Origin: Polyangiaceae bacterium
GTDB taxonomy: Bacteria > Myxococcota_A > Polyangia > Polyangiales > Polyangiaceae
Direction of reading: 5' to 3'
Assembly: GCA_020633235.1 (NCBI GenBank)
Contig: JACKEA010000001.1
Span: 1,612,001-1,676,000, forward strand
DNA: 64,000 nt
Shown here: positions 48,511-57,025 of the stretch, piece after piece
Layout of the letters: each line of letters starts with the position of its first letter
Position numbering within the stretch: the first letter of the stretch is position 1
The notes under the pieces: generated by a model
What the model was told of the DNA's origin: nothing
The model's database searches: none
What the model saw: only the letters and a program-made list of their open reading frames with translations
Translations under genes and position numbers: made by a program

Positions 48511-50997
48511 ATGAATCTCAAGCACTTGATGCCGCTGTGTGCGGCTCTTGGCGCGACCGCCTTGGCAGTCACGCCGCTCGCCTGCAGCGGCAGCAGCGAC
48601 AGCAACGCCGGCCTGGGGACCGGTGGCAGCACGCAGGATGGGGGCGGGGGCTTCGGCAACGTGTCCGGAACCGGCGGCACCGGCGGCACCGGGGGGCTCG
48701 CTGGCACTGGGGGAACCGGCGGCGGGGATCCGTGCCCCGGCGCCACCTTGTGCAACGGCGTCTGCACGCAGACGAGCTTCGACCCGATGAACTGCGGCAG
48801 CTGCGGCAACGAGTGTGCGAGCGGTGAGGTGTGCTCGGCGGGCCAGTGCGGGCTCAACTGCTCGGGCGGCACCACCCAGTGCGGCAACCTGTGCGTGAAC
48901 ACCGACAGCGACGCTCAGAACTGCGGCAGCTGCGGCAATGCCTGCGCTGCGGGCGAGGTGTGCTCGGCGGGCCAGTGCGGACTCAGCTGTGTCGGCGGCT
49001 CAACGCAGTGCGGAACCTCCTGCGTGGACGTCACTTCGGATCCCGCCAACTGCGGAACCTGCGGCACCGCGTGTGCGACGGGCGAGGTGTGCTCGGCGGG
49101 TCAGTGCGGGCTCAACTGCTCGGGCGGCACCACCCAGTGCGGCAGCTTGTGCGTGAACACCGACGGCGATCCGCTGAACTGTGGCGCGTGTGGCAACGCC
49201 TGCGCCGCGGGCGAGGTGTGCTCCAGCGGTCAGTGCGGGCTCACCTGCGTGGGCGGCAGCACCAAGTGCGGCACTGCCTGCGTCAACACCCAGAGCGACG
49301 CGGCGAACTGCGGCAGCTGCGGAAACGCCTGTGCCGCAGGCGAGGTCTGCTCCGGCGGCAGCTGCGGGCTGGTTTGCTCCGGTGGGACGACCAAGTGCGG
49401 CACGGCGTGCGTCAATACCCAGACCGATCCGCAAAACTGCGGCACGTGCGGCAACGCGTGCGCTGCGGGTCAAGCGTGCTCCGGCGGCAGCTGCAGCCTG
49501 GTGTGCGGTGGCGGCAGCACGAAGTGTGGCTCCACCTGCGTGGACACCAACACGGATCCTGCGAACTGCGGCAGCTGCGGCAACGCCTGCAACAGCGGCG
49601 AGGTGTGCTCCGCCGGCACCTGCACCGGCATCTGCGGGGGCGGCCTGACCAAGTGCGGGAACTCCTGCGTGAACACCCAGACGGATCCCGGAAACTGCGG
49701 CAGCTGTGGCAACGCCTGCGCGCCGGGCGCGTTCTGCAGTGCCGGCACCTGTCAGCAGTGCAACAGCGCGACCACGGACTGCGACGGTGACGGCTGGCTC
49801 GTCAGTGAAGGCGATTGCTGCGACAAGCCCGGCCTGTGCGGCAACGAGCCGGCGCTGGTGAATCCCGGTGCCATCGAGGTGCTCGGCAACGGCATCGACG
49901 ACAACTGCAACGGCAAGCCGGACTTGTTCGACACCGAGGACACCGTCGCTTGCGACACCGGTCTTGCGTCTTCCTCCAGCACCGGGGCGGACTACGCCAA
50001 GGCCATGGGCATTTGTCGGACCACTCAGGAGAATCCGGCATCCAAGAAGGACAAGACCTGGGGTCTCATCGACGCGGAAATCCTGCGGGCCGACGGTACG
50101 GCTCTGGGCGACGCGCGCGCGCGCTCGATCCGCGGTGCCTTCGGCAGCGTGTCGCCGAAGACGACGGAAGGCAGCTCCGTGGCGGTGCTGTCGAGCGGCA
50201 TCGCTTCGGACGCGACCCAGACCAATCCCGGTCCCAACGGGGGTGCGCCCGGCGGCTCCAACGTCAGCAACTCGCACACGCCCTCGAGCCAGGTGAGCAT
50301 TTCGAGCTGTACTTCGAGCAAGTGCATCAAGGATTGGTTCGCCGCGGCGAATCCCCCCCTGAAGGCCGCCAACGCGTTGCCGGTAGCGCCCAATTGCGGC
50401 TCCGGCACCGCCGGCGGGCCGTCAACCGCGCGAGACTCCGTCATGCTGCGCTTCCGGCTGCGGGCGCCCACCAACGCGCGCGCGTTCTCCTTCAACTCCT
50501 ACTTCCTCAGCGCGGAGTATCCGGAGTTCGTGTGCTCGAGCTATAACGATCAGTTCGTGGCGCTGGTGGACACGCCGAACGGAACGCCCTCTCCCATCGC
50601 CAACCCGGTGGACAAGAACCTGATGACGTTCGTCGACGCCTCCCAGAAGAAGTGGCCCATCGGCATCAACATCGCGAAGGGCACCAACCTGTTCGCGGTG
50701 TGCGATCCGGCGGTGAGCCAGTCCGGCAGCAGCTGCTACGACTCTGACGTGAACGCCGCTTCCTGCTCGCTGGGCATCTCCCAGCTCACGGGGACGGGGT
50801 TCGAGAAGTCGACGGGTGGGACTTGCGTCATTGGCGGCGGCACCCACTGGCTCACGACGGCGGGCAACGTCATCCCCGGTGACATCGTGGAGCTTCGCAT
50901 CGTGATCTGGGACGTGGGCGACACCGCCTACGACTCGACGGCGCTGCTCGATGGCTTCAAGTGGCTGTCGAACGCGACGCTGCCGGGAACCGGCTGA
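48511..50997 (+). CDS. Lipoprotein with eight 43-residue Cys repeats and C-terminal choice-of-anchor L-like domain
   Basis: 828 aa from ATG 48511 (ribosome site gaggag). Signal peptide with a likely lipobox (TPLAC), Gly/Thr-rich linker, then eight tandem ~43-residue repeats with six or more Cys each (NCGSCGNACAAGEVCSAGQCGL type; 129-bp DNA period, for example starts at 48826 and 48955). A MopE-like metal-binding segment follows (DCDGDGWLVSEGDCCD, NGIDDNCNG), then a ~370-residue domain with FSFNSYFLSAEYPEFVCSS, the choice-of-anchor L signature. Probably a surface-exposed adhesive or structural protein. Followed by a strong terminator. Confidence 0.87.
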   Translation: MNLKHLMPLCAALGATALAVTPLACSGSSDSNAGLGTGGSTQDGGGGFGNVSGTGGTGGTGGLAGTGGTGGGDPCPGATLCNGVCTQTSFDPMNCGSCGNECASGEVCSAGQCGLNCSGGTTQCGNLCVNTDSDAQNCGSCGNACAAGEVCSAGQCGLSCVGGSTQCGTSCVDVTSDPANCGTCGTACATGEVCSAGQCGLNCSGGTTQCGSLCVNTDGDPLNCGACGNACAAGEVCSSGQCGLTCVGGSTKCGTACVNTQSDAANCGSCGNACAAGEVCSGGSCGLVCSGGTTKCGTACVNTQTDPQNCGTCGNACAAGQACSGGSCSLVCGGGSTKCGSTCVDTNTDPANCGSCGNACNSGEVCSAGTCTGICGGGLTKCGNSCVNTQTDPGNCGSCGNACAPGAFCSAGTCQQCNSATTDCDGDGWLVSEGDCCDKPGLCGNEPALVNPGAIEVLGNGIDDNCNGKPDLFDTEDTVACDTGLASSSSTGADYAKAMGICRTTQENPASKKDKTWGLIDAEILRADGTALGDARARSIRGAFGSVSPKTTEGSSVAVLSSGIASDATQTNPGPNGGAPGGSNVSNSHTPSSQVSISSCTSSKCIKDWFAAANPPLKAANALPVAPNCGSGTAGGPSTARDSVMLRFRLRAPTNARAFSFNSYFLSAEYPEFVCSSYNDQFVALVDTPNGTPSPIANPVDKNLMTFVDASQKKWPIGINIAKGTNLFAVCDPAVSQSGSSCYDSDVNAASCSLGISQLTGTGFEKSTGGTCVIGGGTHWLTTAGNVIPGDIVELRIVIWDVGDTAYDSTALLDGFKWLSNATLPGTG

Positions 50998-51018
50998 CCG
51001 GAGCCAGCGCACAATCTG

Positions 51019-51056
51019 CCGCGGGACGCTCGCTTCGGGCGTCCCGCGGCGTTTTT
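51019..51056 (+). terminator. Rho-independent terminator
   Basis: CCGCGGGACGC / GCGTCCCGCGG perfect 11-bp stem with a 9-nt loop, followed by cgTTTTT. The clearest intrinsic terminator in the window; it separates the Cys-repeat lipoprotein from the next gene. Confidence 0.88.
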
Positions 51057-51085
51057 GTCGGTGGCGAGCCGTCGGGGCCCTTGGT

Positions 51086-52471
51086 ATGGCCTGGGTCGTG
51101 AGAGCCGCTCCGCTACTGCTCGCGCTGTTCGCCGTCACGGCTGTCGGCTGCAAGAAGGACAAGCCCGCCGCGGCCGACGCGGATGCGGCCCAGAGCTCGG
51201 ACGCACCCAAGCCTCCGCCTCCACCCCGCTGCGCGGAGGTCACGCCGGGCGCGAGCTTCACCATCGGAAAGCGCTCGGTGAAGAAGGGCGACGACGAAGA
51301 CGAAGACACGGACGAGCCCGCGCTTCCCTTCGCCGTGGAGATCGGGGGCGCAGTCCCCACACCAACCGGTTTCGCCGTCAGCGCGATGTCCGCGAAGGGG
51401 CAGGGGACCACGGTGTTGGTAGCGCTGATCGCCTCCGATGCCGGCAGCGGGCGCATCGTGGAGCTGGGGCAAACACACGGCGACGTGGATCCGCCGCGCC
51501 TCGCCGCCCTAGGCGGCCGTGTCTTCGCCGCAGTGCCCGACAGCGACGCCGGGGGCAGCACGTTGCGCCTCGCGCAGATCACGACCGGGTCTTCTCCGGG
51601 CGTGACCTGGGGCCCCACCTTCTCGGAGGGGCGCGACGAGTCTCGCGTGTTTGCCATCGAGCTCGGCGACAAGCGCGGCGTCATGGTGTGGGACGAGGTC
51701 GACAAGAAGTCGTCGCGGGGTGTGCTGCGGGCCGTGAGCTTTGCAGTCGAGAACATCGCTTCGGCGACCAAGCCGAAGACCATCTCGCGAGAAGACGACG
51801 ATGCCGAGGCGCCCCACGTGGTGCGCCGGCCCGGCGGATTCTGGATGGCGTGGATCCACCACCCGCCGCGGGGGGACGCCAAGGACAAGAAGGCGCCCGC
51901 GCCCACCGCGTCCGCGGAGCCGGTGGACGACCCGTTGGTGGAGCTCGGCAACCGCGTGCTGCGCATCGCGCCGCTGGACGAAAACGGCGTGCTCGCCGGC
52001 GAGCCCAAGGACGTGACGGGCAAGTCGTCCCACGTGCTGGTGTTCGATTTGTCCCCCGGCCCCGACGGCAGCGCGTTGCTCTCCTGGAGGGACGACGACA
52101 CCTCTCCCGGCGTGGAAGGCCGCAGCGTGCACCTGGCCCGGGTCAAGACCGGCGGCTCGGTGGAGGAGAGCGTGATCCAGGACGAGGCCATCGGCGCCGG
52201 CGTGCCCACGCTGCTCGAAGACGCGGCGCCCAAGCCCGGGCAGCCGCGCACCTGGCTCGGGCTCAGCGGCGTGACGGACGCCACCCGCATGGGCGTCCTG
52301 AAGGACGACGGCACCCTGGCGGATCGCTTGGACGTGGAGCCCGCGATTCGCAGCGCAGAGCTCTTGGCGCTCTCTGGCGGCCGGCTCCTCGTGGCTCATC
52401 CGCGGGGTCTCGCCGTGGAGCTGTCGGCGGTGAGCTGCAAGCAAGGTCCGGCACCCGAGCCGGATCAGTGA
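51086..52471 (+). CDS. Lipoprotein, possible beta-propeller, unknown function
   Basis: 461 aa from ATG 51086. Signal peptide plus lipobox (LLLALFAVTAVGC), an acidic linker with EDEDTDEPA, then repeated beta-strand-rich units with similar openings (GTTVLVALIASDAGSG, GGRVFAAVPDSDAGG, HLARVKTGG, GRLLVAHP), suggesting a propeller-like fold. No catalytic motif. The last gene of the pair with the DJ-1 gene, which starts 11 bases after its stop. Confidence 0.75.
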   Translation: MAWVVRAAPLLLALFAVTAVGCKKDKPAAADADAAQSSDAPKPPPPPRCAEVTPGASFTIGKRSVKKGDDEDEDTDEPALPFAVEIGGAVPTPTGFAVSAMSAKGQGTTVLVALIASDAGSGRIVELGQTHGDVDPPRLAALGGRVFAAVPDSDAGGSTLRLAQITTGSSPGVTWGPTFSEGRDESRVFAIELGDKRGVMVWDEVDKKSSRGVLRAVSFAVENIASATKPKTISREDDDAEAPHVVRRPGGFWMAWIHHPPRGDAKDKKAPAPTASAEPVDDPLVELGNRVLRIAPLDENGVLAGEPKDVTGKSSHVLVFDLSPGPDGSALLSWRDDDTSPGVEGRSVHLARVKTGGSVEESVIQDEAIGAGVPTLLEDAAPKPGQPRTWLGLSGVTDATRMGVLKDDGTLADRLDVEPAIRSAELLALSGGRLLVAHPRGLAVELSAVSCKQGPAPEPDQ

Positions 52472-52481
52472 TGGAGGCGAG

Positions 52482-53024
52482 ATGGCGAAGGTGGTCGTAG
52501 TGTTGCAGGACGGCTTCGAGGAGATCGAAGCCGTGACCGTGATCGACGTATTGCGCCGCGCCGACGTGAACGTGGTGGTCGCGCGCGCAGCGAGCGAGCC
52601 GGCGCTGGGCAGCCACGGGATCCGCATCGCAACGGACGCGAACCTCGACGGCGTCTCCGCCACGGATTTCGACGCTGTCGTGCTGCCCGGCGGCATGCCC
52701 GGCGCCGCCAACCTGCGAGACGACGCGCGCGTGCGCGTGCTCTTGCGGGAGGCCCACGACGCCGGCAAGCTGGTCGCCGCCATCTGCGCCGGCCCCATCG
52801 CCCTCGAGGCCGCGGGTGTGCTCGAAGGCAAGCGCGCCACCTGCTACCCGGGCTTCGAGCTGCCGAGCGCCACGCAGGTCGAAGAGCCCGTGGTGATCGA
52901 CGGCAACGTGATCACCAGCCGCGGCGTCGGCAGCGCGCTCTCGTTCGCCCTCGCGTTGGTGTCGCGCCTCGCCGGCCCCGCCAAAGCCGCGGATCTCGCC
53001 GAGCGCATGCTGGTTTCCGCTTGA
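52482..53024 (+). CDS. DJ-1/PfpI family protein (YajL/ThiJ-like)
   Basis: 180 aa cytoplasmic protein. The nucleophile Cys102 lies in the elbow AAICAGPIALEAAG, and the conserved Glu pair is in DGFEEIEAVT. LPGGMPGAANLR matches the family. Members act as glyoxalase III/deglycase-like or chaperone proteins against carbonyl or oxidative stress; the exact activity is debated. Ribosome site ggaggcgag. It stands convergent with a related PfpI-like gene that lacks the Cys. Confidence 0.92.
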   Translation: MAKVVVVLQDGFEEIEAVTVIDVLRRADVNVVVARAASEPALGSHGIRIATDANLDGVSATDFDAVVLPGGMPGAANLRDDARVRVLLREAHDAGKLVAAICAGPIALEAAGVLEGKRATCYPGFELPSATQVEEPVVIDGNVITSRGVGSALSFALALVSRLAGPAKAADLAERMLVSA

Positions 53025-53043
53025 TTGTCGGTCCGGCGCGGAA
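53025..53043. repeat. Dispersed intergenic motif, copy f
   Basis: TTGTCGGTCCGGCGCGGAA begins immediately after the DJ-1 gene stop codon, in the orientation TTGTCGGTCC reading away from the gene. Confidence 0.5.
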
Positions 53044-53079
53044 GCGACGGGCATCGCACCGCGAAAACAAGAAGAAACG

Positions 53080-53712
53080 TCAGGGGGGCAGGATGTCGAT
53101 GCGGAAACGCTCCGGTGCGCTGCCGGACCACTCGTGACCGAGGGCTTGGGCGACGGCCAGGGCCTGCTTCTCGCCGAGCACGCGGGAGAGCGCCAGCAGA
53201 CCGACGTCGAGGCTGGCGGCGCCGCTCTGACCCGACACCAGCTTGTCGGCGGAGTGGGCGCGCACGTCGGTGAGCACCCGCGCACCGGGGGCTGCTTCGG
53301 CCATGGCCGCGGCGGCTTCCTTCGGCGCCGCGATCTCCAAGCCGTCCGCCAAGCCCGCGCGGGCGGCGAGCAGGGCGCCCCAGCCGAGGGTGAGCACCAG
53401 CTCCGCGCGGGTGCCCCGTTCCCGAGCGAAGTCGACCCAACGCGCGTCGTCGGCGGCGCGGCGTGCGCCGTAGCCGCCCGGGATCACGAGCAGCTCGCCT
53501 TCGGGACAGCCATCGCGATCGTGGTCCACGGCGATGCCGAGCTGGCTCACGCTGCGGATGGCGCCGCGCGCCGCGCCCACGGTGTCGATCTTGAACGGGC
53601 GCCAGTTCCAGTGTCGACCGGCTTGCGTGAGCACCTGCAGCACGGCGGCGAAGTCGAGGGCCTCGACCTCGTCGAACAGCACCAGGGTGACGTTTCGAGC
53701 GCTGGTGCGCAT
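53080..53712 (-). CDS. PfpI/DJ-1-like protein lacking the nucleophilic cysteine
   Basis: 210 aa from ATG 53712. Fold markers: VTLVLFDEVEALDFAAVLQVL and LLVIPGGYGARRA. The nucleophile elbow reads LVLTLGWGALLAARAG; the position expected to be Cys (consensus CTGALLLA) is Gly110, and Trp follows it. It therefore cannot act like the neighbouring DJ-1 protein by Cys chemistry and may be a ligand-binding or AraC-coregulator-like GATase1 protein. It is coupled to the quinone oxidoreductase gene upstream (TGATG). Confidence 0.82.
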   Translation of the reverse strand: MRTSARNVTLVLFDEVEALDFAAVLQVLTQAGRHWNWRPFKIDTVGAARGAIRSVSQLGIAVDHDRDGCPEGELLVIPGGYGARRAADDARWVDFARERGTRAELVLTLGWGALLAARAGLADGLEIAAPKEAAAAMAEAAPGARVLTDVRAHSADKLVSGQSGAASLDVGLLALSRVLGEKQALAVAQALGHEWSGSAPERFRIDILPP

Positions 53713-54689
53713 CAGACGACGAGCACGCTGCTGCCCGTGGTCTCCCGCGCTTCCAGGGCGCGGTGAGCCTTCTCGGCCTCGGCCAAGGGCCAGCGCTGAT
53801 TCACTTCGATGCGCACGACGCCCCGGCGCACGACGTCGAACAGGGCATTGGCGCTCGCGAGCAGGTCCTCGCGCTTGGCGGTGTAGGTCATCAGCGTGGG
53901 CCGGGTGAGATACAGCGATCCCTTCTGCGCCAGGATGCCCATGTCGAAGGGATCGGGTTTGCCGGACGCGTTGCCGAAGCCCACCATCATGCCCAGGGGC
54001 TCGAGGCAATCCAGCGAACCGGCGAAGGTGGAGCGGCCTACGGAATCGAACACCACGGGTACGCCGCGGCCGCCCGTGAGCTCGCGCACGCGCGCCGGAA
54101 ACTCTTCTTTCGTGTAGACGATCGTGTGCGTCGCGCCGTGCGCGCGCGCCAGCTCGGCCTTTTCGTCGGAGCCCACGGTGCCGATCACCGTGACGCCCAG
54201 CGAGGAGAGCCACTGACACGCGATCAACCCCACGCCGCCCGCCGCCGCGTGCCACAGTACGGTCTGCCCGCGTTTCACCGGGAAGCAGCGCTGTATCAGG
54301 TACTCCGCCGTCATGCCCTTGAGCATCATCGCGGCTGCCGTCACGTCGTCGATGTCGTCCGGCAGCGGCACCAGGCGATCCGCCGCCATCACCCGCGCCT
54401 CGGCGTAGGCGCCGGGTGCGCCGGAGCCATAGGCCACGCGCTGCCCCGCGCGCAGATCCGCCACGCCGCTGCCCACGGCTTCCACGACGCCCGCCGCCTC
54501 CATGCCGATGCCGTGGGGCAGGCTGGGCAGCGCGTAGAGCCCACTCCGGTGGTAAGTGTCGATGTAGTTGATGCCGATCGCCGTGTGGCGCACCCGCGCT
54601 TGTCCCGGCCCCGGCTCGCCGACCTCCACGGGCTCGTAGCGGAGCTTTTCCGGACCACCGGTTTCGTGCACGAGGATCGCGTTGGGCAT
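53712..54689 (-). CDS. NADPH:quinone oxidoreductase (zeta-crystallin type)
   Basis: 325 aa from ATG 54689. Medium-chain dehydrogenase/reductase without the zinc ligands: RHTAIGINYIDTYHRSGLY, LPHGIGMEAAGVVEAVG, then the nucleotide-binding LWHAAAGGVGLIACQW and VVFDSVGRSTF. One-electron or two-electron quinone reduction using NADPH; member of the Qor group. It is the first gene of a pair with the Cys-less PfpI-like protein, which suggests a role in redox or carbonyl stress. Confidence 0.92.
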   Translation of the reverse strand: MPNAILVHETGGPEKLRYEPVEVGEPGPGQARVRHTAIGINYIDTYHRSGLYALPSLPHGIGMEAAGVVEAVGSGVADLRAGQRVAYGSGAPGAYAEARVMAADRLVPLPDDIDDVTAAAMMLKGMTAEYLIQRCFPVKRGQTVLWHAAAGGVGLIACQWLSSLGVTVIGTVGSDEKAELARAHGATHTIVYTKEEFPARVRELTGGRGVPVVFDSVGRSTFAGSLDCLEPLGMMVGFGNASGKPDPFDMGILAQKGSLYLTRPTLMTYTAKREDLLASANALFDVVRRGVVRIEVNQRWPLAEAEKAHRALEARETTGSSVLVV

Positions 54690-54748
54690 GGCCGCAGCGT
54701 AGTGCCGCAAAGTGGCGCTGAGAAGGCCGGGCCGGGTTTCGCGTCGTG

Positions 54749-54766
54749 CCCGCGCCGCCCCGACAA
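54749..54766. repeat. Dispersed intergenic motif, copy g
   Basis: CCGCGCCGCCCCGACAAA; together with copy h (opposite orientation, 52 bases away) it forms an imperfect inverted pair between the quinone-oxidoreductase and oppF genes. Confidence 0.45.
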
Positions 54767-54818
54767 AATCAATCAGGCCATTCGGCTGATGCGGCCGAAC
54801 CCTGGGCCCGGGCAGAAG

Positions 54819-54840
54819 TTTGTTGGTCCGCCGCGGAACC
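54819..54840. repeat. Dispersed intergenic motif, copy h
   Basis: TTGTTGGTCCGCCGCGGAAC ends directly at the stop codon of oppF (54841). With copy g it makes an inverted pair that could form a long-looped hairpin. Confidence 0.5.
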
Positions 54841-55998
54841 TCAAGTGTGCGGGTGCCAGCACGCCACGCGATGGTGACTGCCCTTTTCGAGCTCCTCGAG
54901 GGGCGGCGTTTCCACGTCGCATTTGCCCTTCTCGGCGCGGGGACAGCGCGGGTGAAAGCTGCAACCCGAGGGCGGATCGATGGGGCTCGGGACGTCTCCC
55001 TCGAGCAGCACGCGCAGGCGGCGGCGCTCGGGATCCGGCACCGGGATCGCGCTGAGCAGAGCGCGCGTGTACGGGTGATGCCGCTTCTCGTAGAGCGATG
55101 CGGCGGGTGCCACCTCCACGATCTTGCCGAGGTACATCACCGCTACGCGGTGGCTGACGTACTCGACCACTTTCAAGTCGTGGGAGATGAACAGGTAGGA
55201 GAGGTTGTACTCTTCTTGCAGGTCGAGGAGCAGGTTCACGATCTGCGCTTGGATGGATACGTCCAACGCGCTGATGGGCTCGTCGCACACGATGAAATCG
55301 GGCTGAACCGCGAGGGCGCGGGCGATGCCGATGCGCTGGCGCTGGCCGCCGCTGAACTCGTGGGGGTAGCGGTGCATCGCTTCTGGCCGGAGGCCCACGC
55401 GTTCCAGGAGCGCCTTGACCTTGGCCTCTTCTTCGTCCGCGGAGCTCGCGAGCTTGTGGATGGTGAGCGCCTCTCCCACGATGGCGCGCACGGTCATGCG
55501 CGGATTGAGCGACGAATAGGGGTCCTGAAAGATGATCTGCATGCGCCGCCGCAGGGGGCGGAGCTGGCGCTGGCTGAGGGGAGTGATGTCCTTGCCGTCG
55601 AACATCACGCGGCCGTAGGTCGGCTCGATGAGCTTGAGGATGGTGCGACCCAGGGTGCTCTTGCCGCAGCCGCTCTCGCCCACCAGGCCCAGCGTTTCCG
55701 CGTGACGGACGTACAGCGACACGCCGTCGACGGCGCGCACGAACTTGGTCTTGCCCAGCAAACCCCGGCGAACCGGGAACAGCTTGCTGAGGCGTTCGAC
55801 CTGGAGCAGCGGGCGGCGCCGCGGATCCGGCGCCTTCTTCTTCTCCTGCGGGGGCCGCTCTGAGGCGGGCGCCGGCTCTTCCGATGGGCGCTCCGAGGCG
55901 GGCGCTTCTTCCGAGCGCTGTGAGGACGGCGCCGGCGGGTCCCAATAGGCGGCGCTCTCGTGGTCGTCGCCGTTCGGCTTGTCGCGTGCGTCCTTCAT
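54841..55998 (-). CDS. oppF: Oligopeptide/dipeptide ABC transporter ATP-binding protein (second ATPase)
   Basis: 385 aa from ATG 55998. Walker A GESGCGKSTLGRTIL, Q-loop IIFQDPYSSLNPRM, signature LSGGQRQRIGIARAL, Walker B FIVCDEPISALDVSIQAQ, switch His in FISHDLKV, and the oligo_HPY C-terminus (CSFHPRCPRAEKGKCDVE). It has an unusual ~70-residue N-terminal extension rich in Ala/Glu/Ser/Pro, with repeats such as PASERPSEEPAPASERP, before the first strand. Overlaps the oppD stop (ATGA). No permease or binding-protein gene is in the operon. Confidence 0.93.
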   Translation of the reverse strand: MKDARDKPNGDDHESAAYWDPPAPSSQRSEEAPASERPSEEPAPASERPPQEKKKAPDPRRRPLLQVERLSKLFPVRRGLLGKTKFVRAVDGVSLYVRHAETLGLVGESGCGKSTLGRTILKLIEPTYGRVMFDGKDITPLSQRQLRPLRRRMQIIFQDPYSSLNPRMTVRAIVGEALTIHKLASSADEEEAKVKALLERVGLRPEAMHRYPHEFSGGQRQRIGIARALAVQPDFIVCDEPISALDVSIQAQIVNLLLDLQEEYNLSYLFISHDLKVVEYVSHRVAVMYLGKIVEVAPAASLYEKRHHPYTRALLSAIPVPDPERRRLRVLLEGDVPSPIDPPSGCSFHPRCPRAEKGKCDVETPPLEELEKGSHHRVACWHPHT

Positions 55999-57023
55999 GA
56001 CACCTGCTCCGCGAAGTGACAGCGGGAACGGTTGCCGTCCCCGAAGTCGCGGAGCTCGGGCTCCTCCTCGGTGCAGCGCTGGTAGCCCTCGGGCCTGGCT
56101 GCGTAAAGGGCGCAACGGTCGGCGAAGCGACAGCCCTTGGGCAGGGCCGTGAGGTCCGGCACCACGCCCTCGATGGTGGGCAGCCGGTTGGGGCGCGCGA
56201 GATCGCGGGAGGCGTCCATCGGTGGAACGCTGGCCAAGAGCCCCCGGGTGTAGGGGTGGAGCGGCGCATCGAAGATGCGCTTCACGTTGCCCGTTTCCAC
56301 CACGCGGCCCGCGTACATCACCGCCACGTCGCTCGCGAACTCAGCGACGACACCTAGATCGTGCGTGATGAACAGGATGCTCATACCGAGCTCTTCCTGC
56401 AGGCGCCGGAGCAGGTCCAAGATCTGGGCTTGGATGGTGACGTCCAGCGCGGTGGTGGGCTCGTCTGCGATGAGCAACGACGGATCGCACGACAGCGCCA
56501 TCGCGATCATCACGCGTTGGCGCATGCCGCCGGAAAGCTGGTGGGGATAGGCGTCCACTCGCTCGGCGGGGGAGGGGATGCCCACCAGGCGCAGCATCTC
56601 GATGGCGCGGGCGCGCGCTTCCTTGCGGCTCGAATCGCGGTGGATGCGGATAGCCTCGATGATCTGCGACCCCACGCTGTACACGGGATTGAGCGAGGTC
56701 ATCGGCTCTTGGAAAATCATGGAGATGGCGTCGCCCCGCAAGGCGCGCATCTGCTTTTCCGGCAAGCCGAGGAGGTTCTTGTCCTTGAAACGGATTTCGC
56801 CGTTGGTGATCTCCCCAGGGGGGGAGGGGACCAGGCGCATGATGGACAGGGCCGTGACGCTCTTGCCGCAGCCGCTCTCGCCCACCACCGCCAGCGTCTG
56901 GCCCTCGGGGACGTCGAAGGACACGTCGTCCACGGCGCGCAGCACACCCCGATCGGTGGAGAAGGCGGTCGTCAGGTGACGCACGCTGAGCAGCGGCTCC
57001 GGCATCGGCCGCGACGTTAGCAT
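55995..57023 (-). CDS. oppD: Oligopeptide/dipeptide ABC transporter ATP-binding protein (first ATPase)
   Basis: 342 aa from ATG 57023 (MPEPLLSVRH at 57005 is the alternative). Walker A VVGESGCGKSVTALSIM, Q-loop MIFQEPMTSLNPVYSVG, signature LSGGMRQRVMIAMAL, Walker B LLIADEPTTALDVTIQAQ, switch LFITHDLGVVAEF, C-terminal oligo_HPY region with CRFADRCALYAARPEGYQRC. The gene follows the lipoprotein gene by 2 bases. The transport partners must be elsewhere in the genome or are lost. Confidence 0.93.
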   Translation of the reverse strand: MLTSRPMPEPLLSVRHLTTAFSTDRGVLRAVDDVSFDVPEGQTLAVVGESGCGKSVTALSIMRLVPSPPGEITNGEIRFKDKNLLGLPEKQMRALRGDAISMIFQEPMTSLNPVYSVGSQIIEAIRIHRDSSRKEARARAIEMLRLVGIPSPAERVDAYPHQLSGGMRQRVMIAMALSCDPSLLIADEPTTALDVTIQAQILDLLRRLQEELGMSILFITHDLGVVAEFASDVAVMYAGRVVETGNVKRIFDAPLHPYTRGLLASVPPMDASRDLARPNRLPTIEGVVPDLTALPKGCRFADRCALYAARPEGYQRCTEEEPELRDFGDGNRSRCHFAEQVS

Positions 57024-57025
57024 GT

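Noticed and set aside
50951..51085. Longer N-terminus of the 51086 lipoprotein
   Set aside because: It would overlap the terminator and the end of the preceding gene. The signal peptide and lipobox begin at 51086.
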